Shown here: positions 24,292-33,242 of the stretch, one piece after another
How positions within the stretch are numbered: the stretch's first letter is position 1
Layout: every line of letters starts with the position of its first letter
NCBI GenBank assembly: GCA_003527225.1
Contig: DPXQ01000005.1
Location: forward strand, 134,947-178,245
DNA length: 43,299 bases
Origin: Rhizobium sp.
GTDB lineage: Bacteria; Pseudomonadota; Alphaproteobacteria; Rhizobiales; Rhizobiaceae
Direction: 5' to 3'
Notes under the pieces: model-generated
What the model was told of the DNA's origin: nothing
The model's database searches: none
What the model saw: only the letters and a program-made list of their open reading frames with translations
Translations under genes and position numbers: made by a program

Positions 24292-25376
24292 GGAAAATCG
24301 CGCTGAGGGCGTTGGTGGCGTTCCTGGCCATCCTCGCGGCTCATCCGGCCCCAGCGCTCGAGGGCGAACGCGTCCTGTTTCCCGCCAGCCAGGAGGAAAG
24401 GGGGCGCCTCATCATCCATGCTGCCACCGATCTCGATGCCATGCGGCCGCTGATCCTCGATTTCCAGGAGACTGCGCCCGATATCGCCATCGAGTTCACG
24501 GACTACGTCACCAATGATCTCTTCCGGGAGGCGGAGGAAGCCTGCCGGGAAGGGCGGGCAGATGGCGACCTCCTGCTTTCTTCCTCGGTCGACCAATTGG
24601 TCAAGCTTGCCAATGACGGCTGCGCTTCGCCTCACAGTTCCTTCGTCACGCAGTCGGTTCCCGACTGGGCGAACTGGCGCGAGGAAGTCTACGGCTTCAC
24701 CTTCGAACCGGCGGTGATTGTCTATGACGGCGCAAGGGTGCCTCCGGAGGACGTGCCGCACACCCATGAGGATCTTTCCGACCTCCTGCGCCGCAAACCC
24801 GAGGTTTATCGCGGCCGCATCGGCACATACGATATCAACGCCTCGGGGATCGGCTATCTCCTGGCCTTTCACGATGCCCGACAGGCGCCGACCGTCTATG
24901 GCCGTCTGCTTGAAAGCTTCAGCCGGGCCGAAGCCGTGACACGCTGCTGCAACAATGAGGTTTTGGGGGAGATTGCCAGCGGCAAGCTCCGCATCGCTTA
25001 CAATATCCTCGGTTCCTACGCCTATGCCGCCTATCTCAACAATCCCGATCTCAGGATCGTGGTTCCCCGCGACTACGCGTTGATCCTGTCCCGCGGCGCG
25101 CTCATTCCGGCGAAGACCGCGCGCCCGGATCTTGCCGCACGTTTCCTCGACTATCTTCTGTCGGGACGCGGACAGCGCGTTGCCCGGGAGAAGGCTTTCT
25201 TCTTCTCTGAAAATTCTCCCCTGCCTCCCGGGGTCGACGGTCCTGCCGCCCTGATGGAATCGGGGATCGGCCGTCCCATCCGCATCGGCCCGGCGTTGCT
25301 CGCCGCTCAGGACAAGGCGCAGCGCGAGCGGTTCATCGCCGGCTGGACGAGCCTTTTCGTACAGCCCGCTCGCTGA
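24288..25376 (+). CDS. Periplasmic binding protein coupled to TctDE (accessory sensor?)
   Basis: A 362-residue exported protein. The signal peptide is MRKIALRALVAFLAILAAHPAPALEG. The mature part has features of the iron/thiamine/phosphonate-type extracellular solute-binding proteins: LIIHAATDLDAMRPLILDFQ, IEFTDYVTNDLFRE, DLLLSSSVDQLVKL and PAVIVYD. It overlaps tctE by four bases, and no ABC permease or ATPase gene follows; the next gene is on the other strand. A known parallel is PgtC, the periplasmic protein needed for signalling in the Salmonella phosphoglycerate system. I infer that this protein presents a ligand to TctE rather than to a transporter. Confidence 0.85.
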   Translation: MRKIALRALVAFLAILAAHPAPALEGERVLFPASQEERGRLIIHAATDLDAMRPLILDFQETAPDIAIEFTDYVTNDLFREAEEACREGRADGDLLLSSSVDQLVKLANDGCASPHSSFVTQSVPDWANWREEVYGFTFEPAVIVYDGARVPPEDVPHTHEDLSDLLRRKPEVYRGRIGTYDINASGIGYLLAFHDARQAPTVYGRLLESFSRAEAVTRCCNNEVLGEIASGKLRIAYNILGSYAYAAYLNNPDLRIVVPRDYALILSRGALIPAKTARPDLAARFLDYLLSGRGQRVAREKAFFFSENSPLPPGVDGPAALMESGIGRPIRIGPALLAAQDKAQRERFIAGWTSLFVQPAR

Positions 25377-25396
25377 GGTCCCGAAGTATCCTCTGG

Positions 25397-26572
25397 TCAG
25401 GCGAGATCGAGTCCGGAGAGCCGTGCCTTCAGTTTGCCAATCGTGGGCGCATCCGCATTGGCGAAGGCGAAGCGAAGATAGGCTTCCTGTCCCTCGCCGA
25501 AATAGGCGCCGGGAATGCAGACCACGCCGGCCTCCTTCGCCAGCTTTTCCGCAACCTCGGCCGACGGCACACCCTCGAAAGGATGACGGATGAAGGCGAA
25601 ATAGGCGCCGAGCGAGTCCATCTTCCATTCCGGAAGTGCAGCCATGACATCCCGCAGGGTGTCGGCCCGCCGGGCGATCTCGGCGCGGTTGGCGTTGCGC
25701 CAGTCCTTCAGAGCTGGGATGGCGCGGGCGACGGCCGCCTGCGCGGCGCGCGGCGCGCAGATCTGCAGGTTGTCCATCACCTTGGCAATCTCCGCGACGG
25801 CCTTGGGGCCGGCCGTGATTGCACCGAGCCGATGGCCCGGAATGCAGAAGGATTTCGAGAACGAGTAGAGCAGGATCAGGTTGTCCTCCCAGCCGGGAAC
25901 GGACAGCAGATCATGCGGACGCTGCCCCTCGGGCAGAAAGTCACGATAGGTTTCGTCCAGCATCAGCCAGGCGCCGGCCTCGCGGCAGGCCTCGAAGATC
26001 TCGCGGAGAAGCCCTGCCGGATAGATGGCGCCGGTCGGGTTGTTGGGCGAAACCAGCCCGAGCGCCTTGACGCCGGTTGCCAGGATCTTCCGCACTGCGC
26101 CGATTTCCGGCACGAAGCCGGTTGCCGGATCGAGCCAGAGCAGGCGGCGCTCGATGCCCATCATGGCGAGCGTGGTTTCCTGGTTGAAATAATAGGGATC
26201 GGTCAGCGCCACCGCATCGCCCGGTCCGGCGATCGCCATGGCAGCCGCCATGAAGGCCTGGTTGCAGCCGGAGGTGATGTGGATGTTCTCCGCCCCGACG
26301 GGTGCGCCATAGACCTCCGTTATCTCCGCGGCATAGGCCGCGCGCAGGTCCGGTTCGCCTTCGATCGGGCCATAGCCGGCGCAGGCCACCGATGCTGCCG
26401 CCTCGCCAAGCCACGTCAGCAGATCCGGATGAGGCGGATAACCAGGCACGGCCTGCGACAGGTCGATGAGCGGGCCACGGGCGCCGTCATAGGCTTTCGC
26501 CCAGGCAAAGACCGAAGGCACGGGCGGCGGCGAGAGGCGGGAAATGAGGAGGTTGAAGGCGGATGCAGGCAT
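25397..26572 (-). CDS. PLP-dependent class I/II aminotransferase
   Basis: A 391-residue fold-type I aminotransferase. Key residues visible are N178-P179 in VSPNNPTGAIY, D206 in WLMLDETYRDF, the PLP-binding lysine K240 in LYSFSKSFCIPGHRLG and the carboxylate-binding arginine near the C terminus in AYLRFAFAN. The ATG at 26572 is used; the open frame extends further upstream but overlaps the LysR gene. It lies 16 bases downstream of that LysR gene on the same strand and is divergent from the ureohydrolase/ABC cluster. A role in the breakdown of the same amine or amino acid is likely, with unknown substrate. Confidence 0.9.
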   Translation of the reverse strand: MPASAFNLLISRLSPPPVPSVFAWAKAYDGARGPLIDLSQAVPGYPPHPDLLTWLGEAAASVACAGYGPIEGEPDLRAAYAAEITEVYGAPVGAENIHITSGCNQAFMAAAMAIAGPGDAVALTDPYYFNQETTLAMMGIERRLLWLDPATGFVPEIGAVRKILATGVKALGLVSPNNPTGAIYPAGLLREIFEACREAGAWLMLDETYRDFLPEGQRPHDLLSVPGWEDNLILLYSFSKSFCIPGHRLGAITAGPKAVAEIAKVMDNLQICAPRAAQAAVARAIPALKDWRNANRAEIARRADTLRDVMAALPEWKMDSLGAYFAFIRHPFEGVPSAEVAEKLAKEAGVVCIPGAYFGEGQEAYLRFAFANADAPTIGKLKARLSGLDLA

Positions 26573-26588
26573 GGACTTGCTCGTCTGT

Positions 26589-27599
26589 TCAGGAGGTCTG
26601 GTCGGCGCTTTGGCCGGTGTCGGAATGGATTGTCTCGATCGCCGGCGGCGCCTTGGCAGCGCGAGGAGCTCGGCTGCGGCCGGCCTGACGGATCGCCGGG
26701 CTGATCTGTGAACTGCGTTCGTTCTCCAGCGTGGCGAACAGCCAGTCGATGAAGACGCGCACGATCGGCGCGGCACGCATCTCGTTGCGGGTCGCGACAT
26801 AGAACGCATCGGAGGCGGGCACAGAGAGGTCGAAGGGGATAATCAGTTCGCCGGCGGCAATCAGGCTGGAGGCGGTGATGCTGTCCCCCAGCGCCACGCC
26901 CTGGCCGTGGCGGGCGGCCTCGGTGGAAAGGCGCGCATCGCTCATGAAATGCTCCCGCCCGCGCGGCAGGTCCAGCTGGTCGGCGGCGGCAAGCCAGGTG
27001 TTCCATTCTCGGCCGTCATCGCCGTGCAGCAGAACATGGTCGCGCAGATCGCGGATCGAGCGCAGCGGCCGGGTATTCAGGAGCGAGGGCGAGACCACGG
27101 GGAAGAGCTGGAGGGTGCTCCACTGGCGTGTCCAGCAGTCACGCCAGCCGCCGGGGCCATAGAGGATGGCGACATCGACGTCGGGCGAATGGATGAGGTC
27201 GGCGTCATTGCTTGAGGTCAGCGTCAGGCTGATCTCCGGATATTGTTCGGAAAAGCTATTCATGCGCGGGATGAGCCAGAGCGACAGGAGTGCCGGCACG
27301 CAGGAAATGCGCAGGCGCCCGCTGGTCGACGGCCGGTTCATCAGGGCGGTCGCGGCGGCGATGCCGTCAAAGGCCGACGAGACGGCGGGCAGCAGGAGGG
27401 CGCCCTGTGGAGTCAGTTTCAGCCGCTTGCCGCCGCGCTCGAACAGGGCCGCCTTCAGCGTTTCTTCCAGCGTCTTGATCTGGTGGCTGACGGCGCCGTG
27501 GGTGACGTTGAGCTCGCGCGCGGCCGCCGAAATCGAGCCGCGCCGGGCAGCCGCCTCGAAGGCGCGGAGCGGGTTGAGCGGCGGGAGGCGATTCGACAT
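26589..27599 (-). CDS. LysR-family regulator (GcvA-like)
   Basis: A 336-residue LysR-type regulator. The N terminus MSNRLPPLNPLRAFEAAARRGSISAAARELNVTHGAVS is the GcvA-subfamily helix-turn-helix, followed by HQIKTLEETLKAALFERGGK. The effector domain contains GRLRISCVPALLSLWLIPRM and ARHGQGVALGDSI. A basic, proline-rich tail of about 35 residues is extra. The start at 27599 is chosen because it begins the domain; the frame stays open upstream with no support. It is divergent from the agmatinase-family gene and most likely controls both directions. Confidence 0.92.
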   Translation of the reverse strand: MSNRLPPLNPLRAFEAAARRGSISAAARELNVTHGAVSHQIKTLEETLKAALFERGGKRLKLTPQGALLLPAVSSAFDGIAAATALMNRPSTSGRLRISCVPALLSLWLIPRMNSFSEQYPEISLTLTSSNDADLIHSPDVDVAILYGPGGWRDCWTRQWSTLQLFPVVSPSLLNTRPLRSIRDLRDHVLLHGDDGREWNTWLAAADQLDLPRGREHFMSDARLSTEAARHGQGVALGDSITASSLIAAGELIIPFDLSVPASDAFYVATRNEMRAAPIVRVFIDWLFATLENERSSQISPAIRQAGRSRAPRAAKAPPAIETIHSDTGQSADQTS

Positions 27600-27613
27600 C
27601 AGGTGGCGACTCT

Positions 27614-27648
27614 GTGAATTTTTCTCACAACGATTGCTATAACATCGT
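27614..27648. promoter_or_regulatory. Candidate LysR binding sites between regulator and ureohydrolase
   Basis: GTGA (27614-27617) / TCAC (27625-27628) and ACGAT (27630-27634) / ATCGT (27644-27648) are two short inverted repeats in the AT-rich part of the 175-base divergent region, just upstream of the LysR start. Short arms, so only suggestive. Confidence 0.3.
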
Positions 27649-27774
27649 GAATTGATTTTCCATAGGCTTTGCGGATTAATGCTCAGATTAGAGGCAGATT
27701 GACGACCTGCCGATTTAACAGCCGTTGCGCGAGTGGGCCTGCCATCGTGCCGACGTGAAGAGGATTGATTGACC

Positions 27775-28830
27775 ATGACCTTCGACGAAAAGAAGCTTGC
27801 GGAACTGCGCGCCAAATATGGTGGCGACAATGCCGGCGAGATCTTCGATCCGAAGTTCGCCAAGGTTGGCGCCAAGATCTTCCAGAATGGCACGCGCGCC
27901 GCGCCTTACGCCGGCGTGCCGACCTTCCTGTCGGCGCCGCATCGCCCAATCGATCCGCAGAATCCCGATTTCGGCGACCTGCAGGTCGCGATCGTCGGCG
28001 TGCCGATGGATCTCGGAGTTTCAAACCGGCCCGGATCACGGTTCGGACCCCGCGCGCTGCGCACCATCGACCGCATCGGTCCCTACAACCACGTGCTCGA
28101 CTGCGCGCCGATCTTCGATCTCAAGGTCGCCGACATCGGCGACGTGCCGTTCTCCAGCCGGTATCGTCTGGAGCTCAGCCATGAAGATATCGAGCGTCAC
28201 CTGTCGAAGATCGTCGAAGCCGGCATCCTGCCGCTGTCGGTCGGCGGTGACCATTCGATCACCCAGTCGATCCTGAAGCCGATCGCCCGCAGGCATGGAC
28301 CGGTGGGCCTGGTTCATATCGACGCCCATTGCGATACCGGCGGGCCGTTCGACCAGTCGAAATTCCATCACGGCGGTCCGTTCCGCAATGCCGTTCTCGA
28401 CGGCACGCTCGATCCGTCCCGCACCATCCAGATCGGCATTCGCGGTTCTGCCGAGTATCTGTGGGAGTTCTCCTATGAGTCCGGAATGACGGTGATCCAT
28501 GCCGAAGAGATCACCGGGCTTGGCATGCCGGCCATCATCGAGAAAGCGAAAAAGATCATCGGCGATGGCCCGACCTATCTGTCCTTTGACATTGATAGCC
28601 TCGATCCGAGCATCGCGCCGGGCACCGGCACGCCGGAAGTCGGCGGGCTGACATCACGCGAAGTGCTCGAACTGATCCGGGGACTGAAGGGTATCAATCT
28701 CGTCGGGGGCGATGTCGTGGAAGTGGCGCCGCAATATGACGCGACCCACAACACGGCCCATGCCGGCGCGCAGGTTCTCTTCGAAATCCTCAGCTTGATG
28801 GTCTATAGTCCGGCCATCAGGGGCCGTTGA
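27775..28830 (+). CDS. speB: Agmatinase-family ureohydrolase
   Basis: A 351-residue binuclear-metal ureohydrolase. All metal ligands are visible: H160 in GGDHSI, D183, H185 and D187 in HIDAHCDTG, and D272 and D274 in SFDIDSLDP; APGTGTPE follows. It has about 45 more N-terminal residues than E. coli SpeB. It hydrolyses a guanidino compound to urea plus an amine, classically agmatine to putrescine. The neighbouring polyamine-type ABC transporter supports an imported guanidino substrate. Guanidinobutyrate, guanidinopropionate or guanidine are alternatives that motifs alone do not exclude. The start may instead be TTG 27769. Confidence 0.88.
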   Translation: MTFDEKKLAELRAKYGGDNAGEIFDPKFAKVGAKIFQNGTRAAPYAGVPTFLSAPHRPIDPQNPDFGDLQVAIVGVPMDLGVSNRPGSRFGPRALRTIDRIGPYNHVLDCAPIFDLKVADIGDVPFSSRYRLELSHEDIERHLSKIVEAGILPLSVGGDHSITQSILKPIARRHGPVGLVHIDAHCDTGGPFDQSKFHHGGPFRNAVLDGTLDPSRTIQIGIRGSAEYLWEFSYESGMTVIHAEEITGLGMPAIIEKAKKIIGDGPTYLSFDIDSLDPSIAPGTGTPEVGGLTSREVLELIRGLKGINLVGGDVVEVAPQYDATHNTAHAGAQVLFEILSLMVYSPAIRGR

Positions 28831-28913
28831 GCGGCCGGCATCTTCTCCGGGGCGTCGCGATCGGCGCTCCGCAACCGAGTTCACGACTAGCAATCAACAA
28901 AAGGGAACGGAAT

Positions 28914-30002
28914 ATGAAAAAAATTCTCAATGCCTCCGTCAGTCGCCGTGGCGTGCTGGCCGGCGGTATCGCCGGCGCCGGCATCCTTGCCATGCCCTCC
29001 ATCCTGCGAGCGCAGGACAAGTCTTTGAAAGTCGGCGTCTATGGCGGCTATTTCAAGGATTCCTTCGACAAGAACATCTTCCCCGATTTCACCAAGGCAA
29101 CCGGCATTGCAATCGAATCCGTTGCCGAGCCGACGGGTGAAGCCTGGCTGGTGCAGCTCGAACAGGCCGCCAAGGCTGGCCAGGCTCCCGCCGATCTTTC
29201 CATGATGTCGCAGGTCGCGATGCTGAAAGGCCAGGCGACCGAGCTTTGGGCGCCTATCGACATGGGCAAGCTGAAGAATGCCTCCGGCCTGATCGACCGC
29301 TTTGTGAACAAGTATCCGGACGGCCGCGTTGCCGGGGTCGGTGCGGTCGCCTGGTACATTACACTGGTGACAAATACCGACGTCTACAAGGAGGCGCCGA
29401 CCTCCTGGGAAGCCCTCTGGGATCCGGCGAACGCCGACAAGCTCGGCCTGCTGGCGCTGGTCTCCAACTCCTTCCTTCTGGAGGTCACGGCAAAAACCTT
29501 CCTTGGTGGCACCAACGCTCTCGATACCGAGGAAGGCATCCTGAAGGCCTTCGAAAAGCTCGCCGAAGTGAAGCCGAATGTCCGCCTCTGGTATCGTGAC
29601 GAAGCCCAGTTCGAGCAGGCGCTGAAGTCCGGCGAAATCCCGATGGGCCAGTACTACCACGACGTTACCGGCCTTGCCGCCGCCGACGGCCATCCGGTCC
29701 GCTCCACCTTCCCGAAGGAAGGCGGCATCCAGGATTCTGGCTGCTGGGCGCTGTCGCGCGCCTCGACCAAGACCGAAGAAGCCCATGTCTTCATCGACTA
29801 TATGTGCCAGCCGTCGATCCAGGCGACGCTGTCGCGCAAGGTCGGCACCGCGCCGACGGTCAAGCGCGAGCTGCTCGACCTGACGGCGGAGGAATTCGCT
29901 TCCGTTTCGTCCGACATCGATCCGATCGTTCCGCGTTACGACCTCTACCAGACCAAGTCCGACTGGCTGAACCAGAAGTGGACCGAGCTGATCGTCGGCT
30001 GA
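28914..30002 (+). CDS. Polyamine-type ABC transporter substrate-binding protein
   Basis: A 362-residue periplasmic binding protein. It has a twin-arginine-like signal, SVSRRGVLAGG followed by a hydrophobic stretch to about residue 33 (SILRAQ), so export through Tat as a folded protein is likely. The mature part starts KSLKVGVYGGYFKDSFDKNI and has ADLSMMSQVAMLKGQ and VTNTDVYKEAPTSWEALWD, typical of the PotD/PotF-like family. AAGGGAACGG precedes the ATG. It sits 83 bases after the ureohydrolase gene and is followed by a hairpin-rich spacer and the ATPase. The ligand is probably a guanidino compound or polyamine. Confidence 0.9.
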   Translation: MKKILNASVSRRGVLAGGIAGAGILAMPSILRAQDKSLKVGVYGGYFKDSFDKNIFPDFTKATGIAIESVAEPTGEAWLVQLEQAAKAGQAPADLSMMSQVAMLKGQATELWAPIDMGKLKNASGLIDRFVNKYPDGRVAGVGAVAWYITLVTNTDVYKEAPTSWEALWDPANADKLGLLALVSNSFLLEVTAKTFLGGTNALDTEEGILKAFEKLAEVKPNVRLWYRDEAQFEQALKSGEIPMGQYYHDVTGLAAADGHPVRSTFPKEGGIQDSGCWALSRASTKTEEAHVFIDYMCQPSIQATLSRKVGTAPTVKRELLDLTAEEFASVSSDIDPIVPRYDLYQTKSDWLNQKWTELIVG

Positions 30003-30010
30003 TTGTCTGC

Positions 30011-30076
30011 CTCCCCTGGAAAGGGGAGAGACGGTGAAGGGGCCAGAGCCCCCTCTGCCCTGCCGGGCAGAGGGGG
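30011..30076 (+). repeat. Double palindrome between binding-protein and ATPase genes
   Basis: Two hairpins in the 109-base spacer: CTCCCC (30011-30016) / GGGGAG (30023-30028), and a perfect 12-bp stem (30049-30060 with 30065-30076, arms CCCCCTCTGCCC/GGGCAGAGGGGG, four-base loop). The composition resembles the dispersed intergenic palindromes that are common in Rhizobiaceae. In this place it also acts as a strong intercistronic hairpin after the binding-protein gene. Confidence 0.6.
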
Positions 30077-30111
30077 TATGATTCCAATATTTGAACTACT
30101 TCGGAGACATG

Positions 30112-31146
30112 ATGTCCGGACTCATCCTCAACGGTGTCACCAAGGAATTCGGCAATTTCACCGCCGTCGACCACGTGGAATTGTCCGTACCCCACGGTAC
30201 CTTCGTCTGCATGCTCGGCCCGTCAGGCTGTGGCAAGACAACCCTGCTTCGGATGATCGCCGGGCTCGACCTGCCGACCGGCGGCTCGATCGTTCTCGAT
30301 GGCGAGGACATCACCCGCACCCCGACCCACAAGCGCAATCTCGGCATGGTCTTCCAGTCGCTCGCATTGTTCCCGCACCTTACCGTCGGCGAGAACATCG
30401 CCTATCCGCTGCGCATCCGTGGTGTTGCGCGCGAGCAGCAGGTGAAGCGTGTCGACGAACTGCTCGCCATGATCCATCTCGCCGGCTATGCCGACCGTCC
30501 GGTGACCAAGCTCTCCGGCGGCCAGCGCCAGCGCGTGGCGATTGCCCGGGCGCTCGCCATCTCGCCGAAGCTTTTCCTGCTCGACGAGCCGCTCTCGGCG
30601 CTCGACGCGAAGCTGCGCGAGGCGATGCAGGTCGAGCTGCGCAAGTTGCAACAGCAGCTCGGCATCACCACCATCGTCGTCACCCACGACCAGCGCGAGG
30701 CGATGACCATGGCCGATACCGTCGTCGTGATGAATGGCGGCAAGATCCGCCAGGCGGCGAGCCCGATCGAAATCTACCGGCGGCCGGCTGACCGTTTCGT
30801 CGCCGACTTCATCGGCTCCACCAATCTCCTTCCGCTCACCGTCGAGGGCGGACGCACGCTGGTGCTCGGCCATGCGGTCGAGGGTTTTGCGCCGCCCGTG
30901 GGCCTCTCCGCGGCCAGCCTGTCGGTGCGCCCCGAAGACATCCATCTTTCGGCACCCGGCCAAGGTCGCCTCTCCGGCCGTGTCACCTTCGTCCGCGATC
31001 TCGGTGGCACGATCGAGACCTTCATCGACGTGCGGGGCACCGAAGTCATTGCCGTATCGACGCCGCGCGAGCGGCCTGTGGTCAATGTCGGCCAGGAAGT
31101 CGGCATTGCGATCGATCCGAATACCGCCGTGGTGCTTGCCGCATGA
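30112..31146 (+). CDS. Polyamine-type ABC transporter ATP-binding protein
   Basis: A 344-residue single-domain ABC ATPase of the PotA/FbpC type. Walker A is GPSGCGKTT, the signature LSGGQRQRVAIARAL, Walker B LFLLDEPLSALD, and the switch histidine is in VVTHDQREAM. A C-terminal TOBE-like regulatory domain follows (LSVRPEDIHLSAPGQG). Two ATGs lie side by side (30109 and 30112); GGAG at 30103-30106 fits 30112 better. It overlaps the first permease by four bases. Confidence 0.93.
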   Translation: MSGLILNGVTKEFGNFTAVDHVELSVPHGTFVCMLGPSGCGKTTLLRMIAGLDLPTGGSIVLDGEDITRTPTHKRNLGMVFQSLALFPHLTVGENIAYPLRIRGVAREQQVKRVDELLAMIHLAGYADRPVTKLSGGQRQRVAIARALAISPKLFLLDEPLSALDAKLREAMQVELRKLQQQLGITTIVVTHDQREAMTMADTVVVMNGGKIRQAASPIEIYRRPADRFVADFIGSTNLLPLTVEGGRTLVLGHAVEGFAPPVGLSAASLSVRPEDIHLSAPGQGRLSGRVTFVRDLGGTIETFIDVRGTEVIAVSTPRERPVVNVGQEVGIAIDPNTAVVLAA

Positions 31147-31997
31147 GACGCGAACCGCCCCAGAGAGCGCTCGACTATGCGCCGCTGGTCTTTCCGGCGG
31201 GCATGCTGATCCTGTTCTTCGTCGTGCCCTTCGCCACGATGATCGCCGTCAGCCTTTTCCAACGCGATCCCGCCGGCTTCTATTCGCCCGCTTTCGTCTT
31301 CGACAATTATGCCCGCTTCATCAGCCCGTTCTTCGCCGGGGTGCTCGGCTTCTCGCTGATGCTGGCGATCTCGGTCGCCGTGGTCTGCGTCGTCCTCGGC
31401 CTGCCGTTCACCTACCTGCTCGCCCGCATGTCGCGCAAAGCCCAAGTGGTATGGCTTGTCGCGCTGCTTTCGATCCTGTCGCTTTCGGAAGTCATCATCG
31501 GCTTTGCATGGTCGACCCTCTTTTCCCGCACTGCCGGTATCACCAACCTGCTGGTCATGCTCGGCCTGATGGAAAAGCCCGTGGCGCTGATGCCGAATTT
31601 CGGCGCGGTGCTGACCGGCATGACCTATCAGGCACTGCCGTATACTGTCCTTGTACTCTATCCCGCGCTCGTCCGGCTTGACCCGACGCTGACCGAAGCG
31701 GCCCGCACACTCGGCGCCTCGCCAATCCGCGCCTTCTTCACCGTGGTCGTCCCGGCCCTTCGCAATACGATTCTCGCGACGCTGATCATGGTCTTCATCT
31801 TCGCGCTCGGCTCCTATCTGCTGCCGCAGATTCTTGGGCGTCCGCAGCATTGGACGCTTTCGGTGCTCATCACCGATCAGGCGATCTACCAGTCGAATAT
31901 GCCGTTCGCGGCCGCCATGGCGGTGTTCCTCGTGCTCGTCACGCTCGGCATGGTGGCGCTGACGCTCATGGTCGGACGCAAGGGAGAAACCGCATGA
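31143..31997 (+). CDS. Polyamine-type ABC transporter permease (PotB-like)
   Basis: A 284-residue inner-membrane protein with about six hydrophobic segments, from PLVFPAGMLILFFVVPFATMI to AAMAVFLVLVTLGMVALTLMV. The cytoplasmic EAA loop that contacts the ATPase is EAARTLGASPIRAFFTVVVPALRN. It starts inside the ATPase stop (ATGA) and ends inside the start of the second permease (ATGA), so translation is coupled through the operon. Confidence 0.92.
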   Translation: MRREPPQRALDYAPLVFPAGMLILFFVVPFATMIAVSLFQRDPAGFYSPAFVFDNYARFISPFFAGVLGFSLMLAISVAVVCVVLGLPFTYLLARMSRKAQVVWLVALLSILSLSEVIIGFAWSTLFSRTAGITNLLVMLGLMEKPVALMPNFGAVLTGMTYQALPYTVLVLYPALVRLDPTLTEAARTLGASPIRAFFTVVVPALRNTILATLIMVFIFALGSYLLPQILGRPQHWTLSVLITDQAIYQSNMPFAAAMAVFLVLVTLGMVALTLMVGRKGETA

Positions 31998-32794
31998 ACA
32001 CGGTCTTGAGCCGGATCTACTTTACCCTGGTCGGCATCTTCCTTGCCGCCCCGATCGTCGTCGTCGCCGGCGTCTCGGTCAACGAGAAGCAGAGCCTGAC
32101 CTTCCCGCCGCAGGGCTTTTCGCTCGCCTGGTACGGCGCGATTTTTGCCGATGCCGGATGGCGTTCGGCCTTCGTCGCCTCGGTGATCCTGGCGCTGACA
32201 TCCGCCGCCCTTGCGGTCGCGATCGCCCTGCCGCTCGCCTGGTTCCTGTGGCGGCGGATCGAACCCTGGGCCAATATCTTTCAGGTGCTCGGTATCGCGC
32301 CCTTCACGCTTCCGCCGGTCATCACCGCGCTTGGATTGCTCACCTTCTGGGCGACGACGGGCTTCTATGGCCAGCCGTGGACGGCGGTGATCGGGCATGC
32401 GATCTTCTTCGTCACGCTGCCGCTGGTGACGTTGTCGCTCGGTTTTTCCGCCATCGACCGCTCGCTGGTTGAGGCGTCCGCCACCATGGGCGCCGACGAC
32501 CGCACCATTTTCCGCACCATCGTGCTGCCGCTGATCCGACCGTATCTGGTCTCCGGCTATGCCTTCGCCTTCGTGCTGTCGCTCAACGAATACATCGTCG
32601 CCTACATGACGGTCGGCTTCACCATGGAGACGTTGCCGATCAAGATCTTCAATGCCCTACGCTACGGTTACACGCCGACCATGGCATCCGTGACCATCCT
32701 CTTCGTCGTCGTTGCCGCCGTCGTCTTCGGCCTTGTCGCGCGCTTCGGCGACCTGCCCAAACTGCTCGGTGCCATGGCGGCCGACGACCATTGA
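31994..32794 (+). CDS. Polyamine-type ABC transporter permease (PotC-like)
   Basis: A 266-residue inner-membrane protein with about six hydrophobic segments and the EAA loop EASATMGADDRTIFRTIVLPLIRP. The N-terminal YFTLVGIFLAAPIVVVAGVSVNEKQSLTFPP followed by GFSLAWYGAIF is typical of PotC-type subunits. It is the last gene of the ureohydrolase-transporter operon. About 30 bases downstream a GC-rich segment GGGCTCCGCGACTGCGGGTCCC could fold weakly, but no clear terminator is seen. Confidence 0.92.
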   Translation: MNTVLSRIYFTLVGIFLAAPIVVVAGVSVNEKQSLTFPPQGFSLAWYGAIFADAGWRSAFVASVILALTSAALAVAIALPLAWFLWRRIEPWANIFQVLGIAPFTLPPVITALGLLTFWATTGFYGQPWTAVIGHAIFFVTLPLVTLSLGFSAIDRSLVEASATMGADDRTIFRTIVLPLIRPYLVSGYAFAFVLSLNEYIVAYMTVGFTMETLPIKIFNALRYGYTPTMASVTILFVVVAAVVFGLVARFGDLPKLLGAMAADDH

Positions 32795-33242
32795 ACCGTG
32801 AGATTAGCGGACGCCGGAAGGGGCTCCGCGACTGCGGGTCCCGAAGAGGTAAAACCGGGGATGAACCGGTCATATTTACCATTCGTTTAGATTTGGGGCC
32901 TAACTCTTGCATGGTTCCAGGATGGGACTCCGCGCATGACGTAGCGGATCATGAATATGGGGAGTGAGGCACATGATGTGCACAGCAAGGTCCGCAACCA
33001 TTGCGGGCGGGGGTGAGTCCTCGCCTTCACGGTCCGCGACCGGCCTCCAGTCGCCACACATGGCGTCCCTTGTGTTTCCCCAGCTTTTGCACTTCGCCCG
33101 ATACAGTCCACCCCTCTCAGACATCCGACCGTCCGCGGACTTGCCCGAGTCATGCGTCATGCGCGAGCTGGCGCCGCAGTCCCTCTACTCGCCCCGCAGA
33201 CCTGATAATCACGCCATCGGTCGCAGCCCTGCTGTGACCGTT

